From: Ifrita kowaldi
Taxonomy: Eukaryota > Chordata > Aves > Passeriformes > Cinclosomatidae
Direction: 5' to 3'
Length of the DNA stretch: 64,000 nt
Assembly (NCBI GenBank): GCA_013398055.1
Contig: VZRS01009654.1
Coordinates: 62,001 to 126,000 of the forward strand
In this document: positions 1-21,100 of the stretch, piece by piece
How the letters are laid out: each line of letters begins with the position of its first letter
Position numbering within the stretch: position 1 is the stretch's first letter
Translations under genes and position numbers: made by a program
The notes under the pieces: model-generated
The model's input: only the letters and a program-made list of their open reading frames with translations
Told to the model about the DNA's origin: nothing
The model's database searches: none

Positions 1-2258
1 TGCAGTAAAACAAAATGGCCACTTCAGGAGAGAATTTCAAATTCCCATTTAAAATCAAGGGAATTTATATTTATCTCCATCTTCAATGAGAACTACAAGG
101 TTATTATCTGTGAAGTCAAAGCTCATTAAAAAATTGACAAGACATCTATCTATTCCATAAGAGGAAATTAGAGTTTTCATTTTTCCTCATGACTTACAAG
201 TACCAGAAATCAAACTATTCCAAATACCCACTGTCACTGTGACACTGGTATTGCTTTTAAGTTCTTTTACTGCTATGTCATCTTCTCAAAATCAGACAAC
301 ATAGCAAATTCTTCATGTGAACTGTTGATGCCATGTTCTGATTTTACAGAGCAAGAAGATACAGCAATTGTACATTCTGGTTTTCCTTATCTTCATATGC
401 TGAATAGGAGATTTACAAGCTATTAAAGACAATCAAAAGCAGCAACCATTTAAAAGGGATATTAGTGAGTTAGCTATAGCTTTGTATACCCTTTACTTCC
501 AGCAGCACACTTAAATGCTTCTTGTATGAAAGTAGGAACTGTGGTACTTTCTACATGCAGCCACTGTGCACAAAGGACAACACTCAAGTCCTTACACACT
601 TCCTCTCCGACCTTGGAAAAAGTAAGTATAATTAAGATTCTATCTACACAGTGGAATCCATTACTGGTCACATCTACTGGCATGTGATGGGAATAGCTCC
701 ATTAACATCTACCAAACACATATAACTGAAAACCATGAATACTTTATGAATGTTTATGATTTTTCTAAAAAATCAGAGAGTAAAAAGGCAATTTTACTTT
801 CCCAACAAGCAGGTGTCTGTCATCACCTTGAACTAACTTGTTTGCTCTGTTCACCAGCTGCCTGAGACTGGCTGGCCTTCTAGGTCAAGCAAGATCTTGC
901 TCACTCTGAGAGTGCAATAAACAAAGTCTTGTTTACTGTCAAGGAAACTGAGCAGCTTCTGGAATTGAAGATATCCAGCACAGAAGAGGCTCATACTAGC
1001 AAGCCACTTTATAACAATAAAAAAATCCCCCAAACCAACATAAAAAGTAAACCTTGTGAAATCCTCTTCTGTCAGTTAACAAAATTAATTGTTGCAGATG
1101 CAGGTCATCTCTATCTTACATTCCTTTGGGAACACCACCCACATTATTGTCTATCACCTCGTTTGAAACCGGGCTTGTAAATATTAGGCCTTTGTACATG
1201 ACCACCCTCATGCCAGAATAACACATCACCCCACAAAACCGGATACCTTTCAAAAGTGACTGAAGTGCCCCCTCCTTGAACACCTGAACTGAATGAAAAG
1301 AGCACTACCAAAGAGCAGGAGTGAGACCAGATGACTTTGTGTATGCAATAATTCATTTCTGTGTATGCAATAGTTTATTTCTAAACTAAATTTCAAAACA
1401 GAACCTTTACCATGTAAAGTATTAGTCTTTCCATATAAACTGTTACTTTATATGTCCTGAGCTCATACAGAGTGAATAATTATTATTTTATGTTTGAGGT
1501 TTTCTGTCCTGCAAGGCATCCTTTTTATTATAAAGATTATGTGCAGGCATCAACCCACTTTTATGCAAGAAGATTTGAAACAGCCTTTCACCTTAAAGCA
1601 AAGTCTGTCTGTCCTGGAGGGTTCCGAAGAGAAACTGAACAACATTAATAAACCAGTAATTTTATTCAATTGTTTTTGTTTCAATGTTGGCAGCTTTCTA
1701 AGCCTTCTCAGGAGACATGTGATTTCATGACACATAGTTTGCTCTCTAGATCTGGAAAATTACCTGACTGTCCACTACAGTGGGAGCGCTTTACTTCCTT
1801 CTTCTCTTTTAACACTTTATGGACCTCTCGTACAGCAATATCGTCTGTTGCAGAGTTAAGGGAAGGTGTGGTTCTATTGGTCCATTTTTCCTACACATAC
1901 ATTCTGCAAACTGTTCTTTTTTAACTAAAGTTTGCGTAATCACGATTTTAAATACCACACCCGGCATCTCGGTGCCGGGCCGTGCCTTGGCCCTCTGAGG
2001 ACTGACAGAGCTGATGTGGAGCCTGGAAGCAGAAACTGAAGTTTAGGACTAGCGGCCCTCAGCTGCTCAATCACAGAACCGGGGGAGCCTCACTCGGTGG
2101 CGCAGCGCGCACACAACCGGCGGCACAACTCCCAGCGCCGAGCCCCGAAGAGGAGCCCTGAGCGCCCCGAGAGCCGCCGCTGCCGCCGTCTCGGGCACGG
2201 CACGGAACCCCCCGCTCCCCCCTCGGCGCTATCCCGACCGGTGCCGGCGGACACTCAC
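1..2258 (-). other. ATP6V1D: ATP6V1D intron 1 (partial)
   Basis: This is the intron downstream, in minus-strand sense, of the ATP6V1D first coding exon. I searched the minus strand for the conserved second exon of subunit D and did not find it, so the rest of the gene lies beyond the left edge. The stretch is AT-rich. Its open frames are short, have no convincing splice sites and resemble nothing I know. Confidence 0.6.
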
Positions 2259-2299
2259 ATCCGCGAGGGGAAGATCTCGATGCGGTCCTTGGCCGACAT
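2259..2299 (-). CDS. ATP6V1D: ATP6V1D first coding exon, V-type H+-ATPase subunit D
   Basis: Only the first coding exon of this gene is in the window. Read on the minus strand it starts ATG TCG GCC AAG and encodes MSAKDRIEIFPSR plus the first two bases of a Met codon. A consensus donor gtgagt follows immediately (2253-2258). The human protein starts almost identically, with Gly instead of Ala at residue 3. Subunit D is the coiled-coil central-shaft subunit of the V1 sector. It transmits rotation from the ATP-hydrolysing A3B3 head to the membrane proton rotor, and so helps acidify lysosomes and endosomes. The start lies in a CpG-rich region and is divergent from EIF2S1, the neighbour it also has in human. 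The exon is short, but the peptide, the donor and the neighbour agree. Confidence 0.9.
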
Positions 2300-2369
2300 G
2301 GCTGCGGCGGGGCCGGCTCGGGCTGTCACCGCTGTCACCGGCGGGGCCCGGCCCGGCTGCCGCCGCTGT

Positions 2370-2370
2370 N
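2370..2370. other. Single unknown base (N) in promoter island
   Basis: A lone N lies in a GC-rich tract. Unlike the later Ns, no flanking duplication was found here, so it may be an uncalled base or a collapsed small gap. Confidence 0.9.
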
Positions 2371-2599
2371 TCCCGGCCCCCTCTCCGGTGCGGCGGCGGT
2401 CGTGGGGCAGCGCCCGTGTCGGCGGCGCTGGTCAGGACTGGCTCCGTTTTCGCAGACGTGCGGCCGCGAGGGCCTCGACTGAGGCGTGTCCAGCCTCTGG
2501 AAAAGATAAATACCAGCTTCGGCGCGGTGGGCGTAGGGTTGCTCCTGGGGATCTTCCACAGAAGGCCGAAATAAAAGCCTCGTGACTGTGGAGAGAGGA

Positions 2600-12199
<9,600 letters not shown>

Positions 12200-12588
12200 A
12201 CGTTCTGGGATACTTAGAAGAGAGACCATATGAAAAATTAGAAACCCCATTGCAAACACTCTGGACTAAACGTTTCCAGTATTGAAAACTTCAAAAACAA
12301 ATATTTGAAGTGTTTTCCTGTTTAAAAAGACCAAAATGTAACAGGCTCTTTTAAATAACTGTTGGTGCAGCAACTTACCCAAATTGAATCCTTTGAAAGG
12401 AAGGTGCCTAGTCAAATTCGAGACAGATCTGGCCAGAAGGAGTTTGCAGCCCCATACTTAACACTTTGATACGTAACAATTCCTAATTGGTGACTGCAGC
12501 TCAGCGCATCTGTTAATGATCTTTCCTGGGAGCAGCAAAACCGAGCAAGCAGAACAGCTCTATACAGAATGTATTTGAGCAAGTATTC

Positions 12589-12594
12589 AATAAA
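12589..12594 (+). terminator. EIF2S1: Polyadenylation signal, EIF2S1 (proximal)
   Basis: AATAAA lies 390 bases after the stop codon and is followed about 20 bases later by a T/GT-rich tract (ggttttgggttttttcc). This fits a proximal 3' end. Confidence 0.6.
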
Positions 12595-12885
12595 TTTCTG
12601 GGCTGTGTAACAATGAGGTTTTGGGTTTTTTCCTCCTCTTCTGTCACATGGCCTAGAGTGGTGTGAATATAAAACCTGGAACAGGATGATTAATGGGTGA
12701 CTCCTCTTTAACATTGAAAGGGCTTTCTTTTGTTTGCTTTAAATCAGGCTGATAATGGGTGGAAAAGAATGTTTTACTTGCAAGTTTGTTGATGCAGACT
12801 TGTTTAAATTAGCATTTCCTTTGTTTATCATCTGCATTTAGGGACCGAGAACTTGAAAACTTTGAAAATAGCTTGTTTCCATTCC

Positions 12886-12891
12886 AATAAA
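12886..12891 (+). terminator. EIF2S1: Polyadenylation signal, EIF2S1 (distal)
   Basis: A second AATAAA occurs about 690 bases after the stop. It would give a longer 3' UTR. The choice between the two sites cannot be decided from sequence. Confidence 0.5.
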
Positions 12892-12919
12892 CATAGCTGA
12901 TAAATGAAAAACTACATAT

Positions 12920-15900
12920 AGTTGCCCTTTGCTCTGATAGGTGAATATAGCAGGAGCTTTAATGAACTTACATACCTCAAAATGGGCAGCACTGTTTGTG
13001 AGCTCACTGCAGCATGACCTTCAGTTCTGCCAACCCTACATCCCATTTACACTGGACTGAGATGCTCACTCTAGAAAAAACCTGTTTATCTTCTCTGAAG
13101 AGAAACAAGATGTGTTTTCTAAACTGGAGTTTAAAAAAAAAAGGGATTAAAAAATCCTCTTTTCCTTGTCAGTGGGAATCGAGGGGAAAGAGTTGTGCTT
13201 TCTAAGTAACCTTTCCAGCTTGCTAGATTTTTGAATCTGTTGGTATCTTTTTTTAATTGTCATATCCCATACTGCCTGGTTTTTTTCTTAATATTTTGTG
13301 ATGCTAGAGAGAAAACGCATGAAAAATGAGGCTTTGAGCCTTAACTAGGCATTCTTCTTACTGCCTTGGTACAAACTATATTATTGCTATGCGGTGTTGC
13401 CACAAAAGTGTTCTTAAAGGGCATACATATTGCAATGTGTTGCTTGTCCATGCTGGGGTATCAGAGAAGTTCATGTGTACCCAACTCTGATAGTAAAGCA
13501 AAGCTAAAAAAGGTAAATAATTTTCAGTGTTTACAGAATGTTGGAAAATACTTGAGTGTGCCATCGCAAAATGAAGAAAAAGATATTTTTAATGGTTTTC
13601 TCACATTGTCTTTTCAGCAGCTGTGTATGACAGCCTTGCATGGCTTGAAGTTTTGATAATGTCAGTTGCCTGTTTGAACAGCTCTTCCAACTGTGCCCAT
13701 TCACTAAAATAGTGATTTGACTTCTGTTAAACACAACAGATGGGTACTCGGGGTACAAAGCGAAGTATTTAAAACTGTCACCGTGTGATCTCCATGCCAT
13801 AATAATTCTGTAAAGGAAAAAGCACTGAAGAGAGAACCACACATGCTCTGAGGAAGGGAGGAGTATGATGCAGAGATTACAATTAGTATAATCTGTGAAA
13901 GCTGTTTTGCTGTGTTAATTAGGTGAGCATTGTTTCTGTCAGTAACTTAGGCAGAAGTTTGTTAAATTTCTTCAGTACCTACCAGAGCATTTCTAATTAG
14001 AGCTGGAATGTGCTGGTGGGCAAGAGTCTGAGTTGGTTCTGAGTGCCTGAAAAAAATGACCAAGATGGTGAGGATGATAGCAAAGTAGGTTCAGGTAAAT
14101 GCATTTCAATCACTGGTCATCCTGGCAGATAAAATCAGGCTCTCCCAATTTTTCATATTTCAACCAAGAATAAATAAAAGACACAAGACAACCTGATGGA
14201 TCCTTCCCATGCATTGCAGAAATGGGAAGGAGGAGGTACCAGATGGGTGTTTCGGAGGCCTATTAGTGAGGGAGTGCTGGGGCTCTGCTGTGCTGCGTCA
14301 CTTGAAGATCTTTAGGAGTTGCTGAGCTTATGCCTTGTGTCTCAACCTGGCTCTTTTTGTATTTGTGGAACTGCCTTTGCTTACTGAGTGCTTAAAATAA
14401 GGGGTTTTTGTGAATGTCGAGTTGCTAAATCCGGGCAGCACATTCCTGCTGTTCATTAGCTGCTGTGCTGTTTGCTCAACTGTAATCACAAGGCCAACAC
14501 CTCCACTTGCACTTCACACAGTCAGTGGAAGGGAAGAGGACAGGTACACCTGTGGACGTGACTTGGGCTGATGTGTTAATTGTAAGGATCTCAGTTTGGC
14601 TTTCCTACCCCAAATTGATTTTCTAAGATTGACAGCTTGGAAACAGTTGTACTTATAACATCTGGTAAGGACTTATTAATGCAGAAATCCAACCCAAATG
14701 GGTATACTGGCCCAGGTCAGGCACAGAGTCTGGTAACACACAGCCCAGTATCCTGTTTCTGATGAGGGGAAATAGTGGTTTCTAAGGAACAGGTGCCCTG
14801 CTTCCTTGGGGCTGTTGTGGTTTGTCTGGTTTTTAATACAGTGACAATTTCTTGCTGTCTTCTCTCTGATTTTGGCCCACAGGATTTTTTTTAGGTGCAG
14901 TGCAGCTGGTGTGTTGTTCTTGATAGCAGAATCTGCACTTTGATTTGAAGAGTCTAGGCAGAGAAACAACTGTTTCCAAATACTTCCACCTTTCTACAGT
15001 TAATTTTTAAAGTGCTGTTATGTGAGAATACTATTGAATGCTTGTTGTCTTTCACTTTTATCTAGAAATGTTTCATCATGCTTTATTTTGATGTGGTTTG
15101 TTTTCATCATATTTCCTAATCCACGAAAGGAACTAAGTATTTAATGGGAGTGCTACACTGGAGGGCAAAGTCCTAAGAAGCTGCTTTGAACACTGGTGTC
15201 TGCAATGCCCCAGTGCTGCGTGTGACATGATGATACACGCTGGGCACGGCAGAACATGGGATGGGGTTTTCCTTTGGGCAGGCTCCCTTAATCAGCCGTG
15301 TGGCTTCTTGAAGGACTGAGCGGGAGGTACCAGCAGGGTCTGCCGGCTGAAACAGCACAGCCTGCACTCAGAACTGTGGAGGCTGCTCCTCCCTCCTCTG
15401 TGACCCTGAGTAGCATCCTGTGGTCTTGAAACCGGCTCTCCCTGGCCATCCTATTCCAAATTCTATAGCATATAAAGTATTTGGGGGTCACTTCAAAGGG
15501 AAGAAAATGTCAAGTACTCAACTGTTCTTTTTTTGTTATACTGCTACACTGACATGTGGAAAACACTCTAAAATGGATCTGAGGAAATGGGTACTCTTCT
15601 CTTCAGTGAGTTTTAAGTCCCACAGAAGATTTGATGTAGAGCTCCCTAAGTTTTTACAGATAGATGCATGTCCTTTTCACCGGAAGAAGTTCAGTGCCAG
15701 AACTTGCATTCCCAGCCCATGCGTGAATAGGACAGCCCACACCTACTGACTCATTTTATGCTACCTGACCCTGAAAGATGTGTGTTTACTCAGCCTCGGG
15801 GAGCAATACAGGGGCAGTTTTTCAGCCTTGATTAGCTACAGAATGAGACAGGGAGGAAGGGGTGTGTGTATGATAAACATCCAAAGTATTGAAGAAATAC

Positions 15901-18050
15901 TTTGAGTTGAGGTATTGCAGGAAGTGAAGGCTCTATATAAGAAGTAGTTGATACGAAACCTATTATTTAATGACCAGCTGAAGCAAGGTTTGCTTCACCT
16001 TTCACCAGCAGTTTGACAATAGAATTCGTTGTTGCTAATGTTAATTTTGCCAAGAAACGTCTGCACGGTTGTGGGTGGTCTGCATGCTGGAGAAAAGGAG
16101 CTTGTCAGATCTTCAGCAAGGACTGCTTATGGAGCAACTCTGAGATCACTGTCTGAGCGAGAGCCCCCTGCAAGCTTCTACCTGCCCTCCCTAGCATGAA
16201 ATAGCACCTTGAATAAATTGCCTGCAGTAACAAGCTGAACAATGTGAAGTCAAACCTCAAATACCAAGCCGTGGAACACTGTATTCCTGAAGCTGGTTAT
16301 ATAAAGAGTGCATGTCCAGGAAATGCATGCAGCACGTCTCTTGTGCACCTGGTCTCAAGTTTTCTTTTTTTTCCCCTCTTGTGTAATTCTGATGTACAAA
16401 ACATGGCGAGGTGAACTTTATTTTCTTTTTTTTTCTGCTGAATTTATCAGAGTTTTTTTCCCAAGATTCAGCTTCTGAATACAACTTTTATGTACAAATA
16501 TATATGTGTGAGTGTGTATATATATCTGCAAATATATGTATATATGCAGAGATGGAGATTATTTTTTCAATTAACAAAAATACATTTGGTTAATTTCTGC
16601 TTTATCTTAAGGCTACAATAATACTAAAAAAAAAAATTACAAAATTTTCCATTGGTAACTTTTAAAATATTACATACCAGCAGCAAAAAGTGCTTTGTTA
16701 CTGTATTGACTTCAGGTGGACTGAAGAACAAACATTCTGGGATATGACTTACTGAGCCAGTTGCCTTGTGGCTGCCTGCCTTTTCCCAAGAGGCAAAAGA
16801 TCTACAGTAGGAGCTACATAGGTAACTTCTGCTTTTGAAATCTCAGCCAGCATGTTTTCTTTTTATACAGAATCAACTTTTCTAATTTCCAACAGTGTTT
16901 AGTCACCCATTGTATTCTCATGGCCTCTGCAGGACTCTTCTCTGGGTTGTCTCCAGTACAATGCTGGTTTAAATTCTTCGGTGTCTTGCTATTCCTAGCT
17001 AAAAGTTATAAAAATGTATAAAGATAAAGAAATGATTTGTTTGTTCCTTTTCCTCGGTGCATGAAAGTGTGCCCCATGGTATTTCAGTCACTTTGTCTTA
17101 CTAACCTCTGGACTCTTTACATAGCAACGAGTGCTTTTGTTTATTTGCTATACTCTATCCTGTATTTCTTATCACAGCTCTTAAGTCTGCCCACATATAT
17201 CACCTTAATTTTAGTGACAGTTATGGAATGCTGACAGTACAGCAAAGGCTATTATTTCTGAACAGCAGCACTCTGAAGTATTAATACTGCTTTACTTCAT
17301 CAGGACAAGATTTGATAAATCTATCAAACAGATTTGTCATGGCGGCTAAAGTCTTTAAAAATACAATAAACCTCTGAGATGGTATTTAGACACAAAAGAC
17401 ACTCTGTTTCTGAGGCATTCAGGAGGTACAAGAGGTCACCGCAATGTTCATGGATCAGGCTGCTTTACTAAAAGCCTGCTTATGTAGAGATTTAGGATTT
17501 TAGGTTGAGAATCTGGGTTTATACACTGAGGGGTCACTGAAAGTAGAGTGGACTTGTAGGTGCTTTGGAACTTCTTTGGGAAAATAAATTTTTAGCAAAA
17601 GAAGTTACTGTAAGATTTGTAAAAGTCTCCTTGTAATCATAATATCCTATATGTTACAAGTTGTACTGATCTGTAGAACTCGTGAGAGATGTGTTTGTTA
17701 GAAGAGAAATTTTAAGTGGTAGTTGTTTAGTCTGAAGTTTTGAGGAATGTGGTTTTAAAATTCTGCTTCCCCCTCCCATGCAATACCTGATTTGTCATTT
17801 TTCTAGCTGCTTATATTGGCCAGCTCACTCGGCGGTGGTTTTTTGCTCTACTAAATTCTGTGAAATTTTTTCAAGATCCTTTTTAGACATTCCTTTGTTT
17901 TACTTCCCCGAGGGCAGGTAATATATCAGAGCCAGCTCGCTGTTTAACTAATGTCTCACAGGTAGGGAGGGAGGAAAAAAAAAAACAGGGAAGGGAGGCT
18001 GCGTCACATTGGAGGGAGGAGGGGAGCAAAGAAAAATGAACTTTCTTAAA
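12920..18050. other. Intergenic region between EIF2S1 and PLEK2
   Basis: About 5 kb has no exon I can support on either strand. It holds an AT/TG microsatellite near 16497-16547 and ordinary AT-rich sequence. The right end becomes purine-rich and contains a TGCGTCA element (17999-18005, CRE/AP-1-like) about 120 bases before the PLEK2 start, which may be promoter sequence. Confidence 0.6.
16497..16547. repeat. AT/GT-rich microsatellite
   Basis: The stretch consists of interrupted runs of (TA)n and (TG)n, such as atatatatgtgtgagtgtg followed by tatatatat. It is low-complexity sequence with no sign of function. Confidence 0.75.
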
Positions 18051-18127
18051 CAAATCATGTGCAGAGGGACAGGCTGCCAGGGCTCAGGCAATTCTCTGCG
18101 GGGGCTCCGCTCTTTTCCCTGCTGGCT

Positions 18128-21100
18128 ATGATGGAGGAAGAAGCTGGAGTGCTGAAGGAGGGCTTCCTCGTCAAACGGGTGAGTGCTCTGGTCCCCCTCG
18201 GTGCGGCTCTGCTCAGACATGGAAGCAGCTCCCGAGCAGGGACTGCAGCGAGCCAGGGCTCGTGGCAAGGCAGCCTGTTGGGTGCTGGGTCTGAGGGGCT
18301 CCTGCCTGCTCCCGGGAAAGCAGCTCCTCCAGGTTTGTGCAGATGCCTGCCAGGGCAGCTGCATGAACTGCAGCTGTTCGCTACCCACCCGCAAGCTTCC
18401 CTGTGCTGGCATTTCTGTAGAGGAAGGTGAATTAGCCGTCAGGATCACTCAGGGGTTAGAAAGCCAGTATGTCTGCACCTTGCCCCACCCCTGCAAGGAG
18501 CACGTCCGTCCGTGACAGCCGTGGGGGCGACCAGGGGAGGATGGCGAGACAGAAGAAGTTTTGGCAGTCGGTTAAGATAGCTCGTGCATTCTTCAGTGAC
18601 TTGTCTGTGCAGGGTTTCCCATTCCATATGAAAGAATGGAGAACAGATTATTCTTTTTAAAGGGTATCAGGGCAATGCAAACGTAAAAATGTGTTTGAAA
18701 TAACTTCTTTTTTCCATACTCCTCAAGCAGTGCTGTAAGAAAATTTTAGCCAAAATGTGGTGAAAAGAGCTGAAAGGTTTCAACCTTCCCAGTACTTCTC
18801 CCTGTAGGACCATGTCAGTCATTGCTGGGACACAAGGAGGCAATTTAGCAAGGGACATAAACTGCTTTTAGTACCAAGACCCTGTCTCAATGATTAATAT
18901 GGTCCTTGATTTCACAGAGAAAAATGTGATTCAGAGGTTTGTTCAAAGCTTTGCCACGCCTTGAGAAATGCTTTTCTACAGTACGTGGCAGTGTTTCTGG
19001 TGCTAACATGAAGGTAAGCCTGGTCAGGAGATTTCCTGGCAGGAAAAGCCACTGGCCATATGGAGTTTTATGTGGAGCAAGGGCAGAGCAGTCCCAGCTC
19101 CCAGTCTCCTCTCTGGGCTACAGCTGCACTTTTTGGCTCTTAAGTGACTACTGAATTCAAATGGGAAGCCAAGGCACCAAGTGTGTGAGGAACAGGTTAC
19201 TGGCAGCACACGGAGCACAGTCTGTACAACATCACCCAGATACACAGCTTGAGAGGAAGGACACCACAAAGAGGATGACTAAAGGAAACTGAGGGACAAG
19301 GGAACCTGGGATTCACAGAGGAAAAAGGAGCAAGGGATGGGATCAGGTAAAGAAAATAGAGCTTTCTTTAGAAGAGAACAGAAGCAAGGAGATGATCTAA
19401 ACGCATTATAAATGACAGAATTACATACTGTAATGCATTATAAATACAAAATGAATGTGTGGAATTCAGGTAAAGATAAAGAAAAAAAGGTAAGGCGACC
19501 TCCTGAGAAAAGACAACATTTTTCAGAAGGAAAGAATAGAGCCATAGCAAAGAACATGCAGGAAAAATGGTCAAGTAACTTTACAACAGGTGAAAAAAAA
19601 ATCACTGAGGAACACAAAGGAAAGGAGAGAACAAACCCAAGTTAGATAAATTGTATTTAGTATGGACTAGAAGACATTGGATCTATAGTGCCCTGGATTT
19701 TAGAGACTCGTTACTCTGCCTTTACTTGGAAATTGCTGGGTTTCCCCTTTATTTACAGAGAACTAATGAGCTTTGATTCATGCCACAACTGGACCTTACA
19801 TGTTTCTTTCTTCTAGCCATGCCCACCCTGTCCCAGGTGTCAGAGCTTTCTTTACTCCCTGCTTTGCCTGCTGGCTGTAACACTCCATCACCTGTAGAAA
19901 CACAAGTCAGCTCCTTGCACAGCAATGCTGGACCAGACACCACCAGACAGGACTGAGCCTGCCAGTGCCAGCCCTCACTGGCTTTGCTGTCCTTTAACCA
20001 GACTAAAGAGAGCTGGGGGCTGTTTACAGAGGAAAAATAGGAGGATTTGTCTGTATTGTCATATAATCCATGAGGCATTCAACAGCAGCCTTCGTTCAGT
20101 CTTTTGTCATTAAAAAGCATATTTCCTTTACAGGAAACAGGAGCACAGGGAATGTTTTAGCCCAGGAGATTGGAGGCAGGTAGGATTGTAATGAACTTCT
20201 CATTAGCAGTAAGTGGGGAATGTAAGGAAAAGACAATTCACCCAGCAAAGTGTTTGCAAAACCACTTGGCACCTAGAGCCACATCAAAATGAAAGAGAAA
20301 AAGACACTACCCAGGGTCACCAGAGAGGAGGAGCTCGTTGCCAAGAACTGTCACACATTTCAGATTTAGCCCTGTTTGCTGCCTGTGCTGTCAGCAGACA
20401 GGTGTGCAGCTACGTCAGCTCTTTGGATTAATTCATGTGAGCTTTTACATGAAACAATTCTTGCCAGCAAAAAAGTTCTCCTGGCTGAAGACAGAGCAAA
20501 CCACTTTTCTATTCCTCTATGATTTTATAGTGATGGAGCTGTGCTATTTTGTTACTTAAAATGTGTATTTCAGGGAGAACAGGACTCACGATGACTTCTT
20601 GTGCTTCTTTTCATACAAGAAACCAAGAAGGAAATATGGTCATTTCTCAGTGCTTGTGTTAAAATAAGCTATGTGGATTTCTTCCGCTCCAGGGACATGT
20701 TGTTCGTAACTGGAAAGTGAGATGGTTCGTTCTGCTTCAGGATAAGCTGCTGTATTACAAAATTGAAGGAGGCAAGAAGGAGCCTTCTCCGAAGGGCAGG
20801 ATCCTTTTGGATGGCTGCACTATTACTTGTCCATGCCTGGAATATGAGAACAGACCGGTATGACTGGGAAAACGTATCTCTTCTCTATGTCACTCACTCT
20901 CTAACTTCTTCCTATCTTCTCCTTTCCTCCTGGCTTCTTTGATTACTGCAACCACACCACCAGGGTGCTTCCAGAATTAGGCCCAGCCAAAAGCAAGCTG
21001 CCACTAGCAGTGTAACCGGGACAAGCACAGAACTCCCTCGTTGTGTCTTTGCTCTTCCCTGTGCCCAAATGTGAGTCACAGCTATTAACAAAAAAAACCC

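Larger units (their letters stand above)
1960..2560. promoter_or_regulatory. CpG-rich bidirectional promoter of ATP6V1D and EIF2S1
   Basis: The stretch is very GC- and CpG-rich against AT-rich flanks and holds the ATP6V1D start codon on the minus strand. EIF2S1 runs away on the plus strand with its first coding exon at 4055. The untranslated first exon of EIF2S1 must therefore lie in or just right of this island, probably 2300-2600, but I could not fix its donor. No TATA box was seen, which is usual for housekeeping divergent promoters. Base 2370 is an N. Confidence 0.7.

Noticed and set aside
474..683. 69-codon minus-strand frame in ATP6V1D intron 1
   Set aside because: Considered as an ATP6V1D exon, but it does not match subunit D and has no matching splice sites.
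2097..2585. 162-codon plus-strand open frame in the CpG island
   Set aside because: Arg/Pro/Ala-rich translation of GC-rich promoter sequence, containing the N and overlapping the ATP6V1D exon in antisense; no family resemblance.
16497..16547. AT/TG-alternating tract as possible regulatory or Z-DNA element
   Set aside because: Short, interrupted microsatellite without supporting context.
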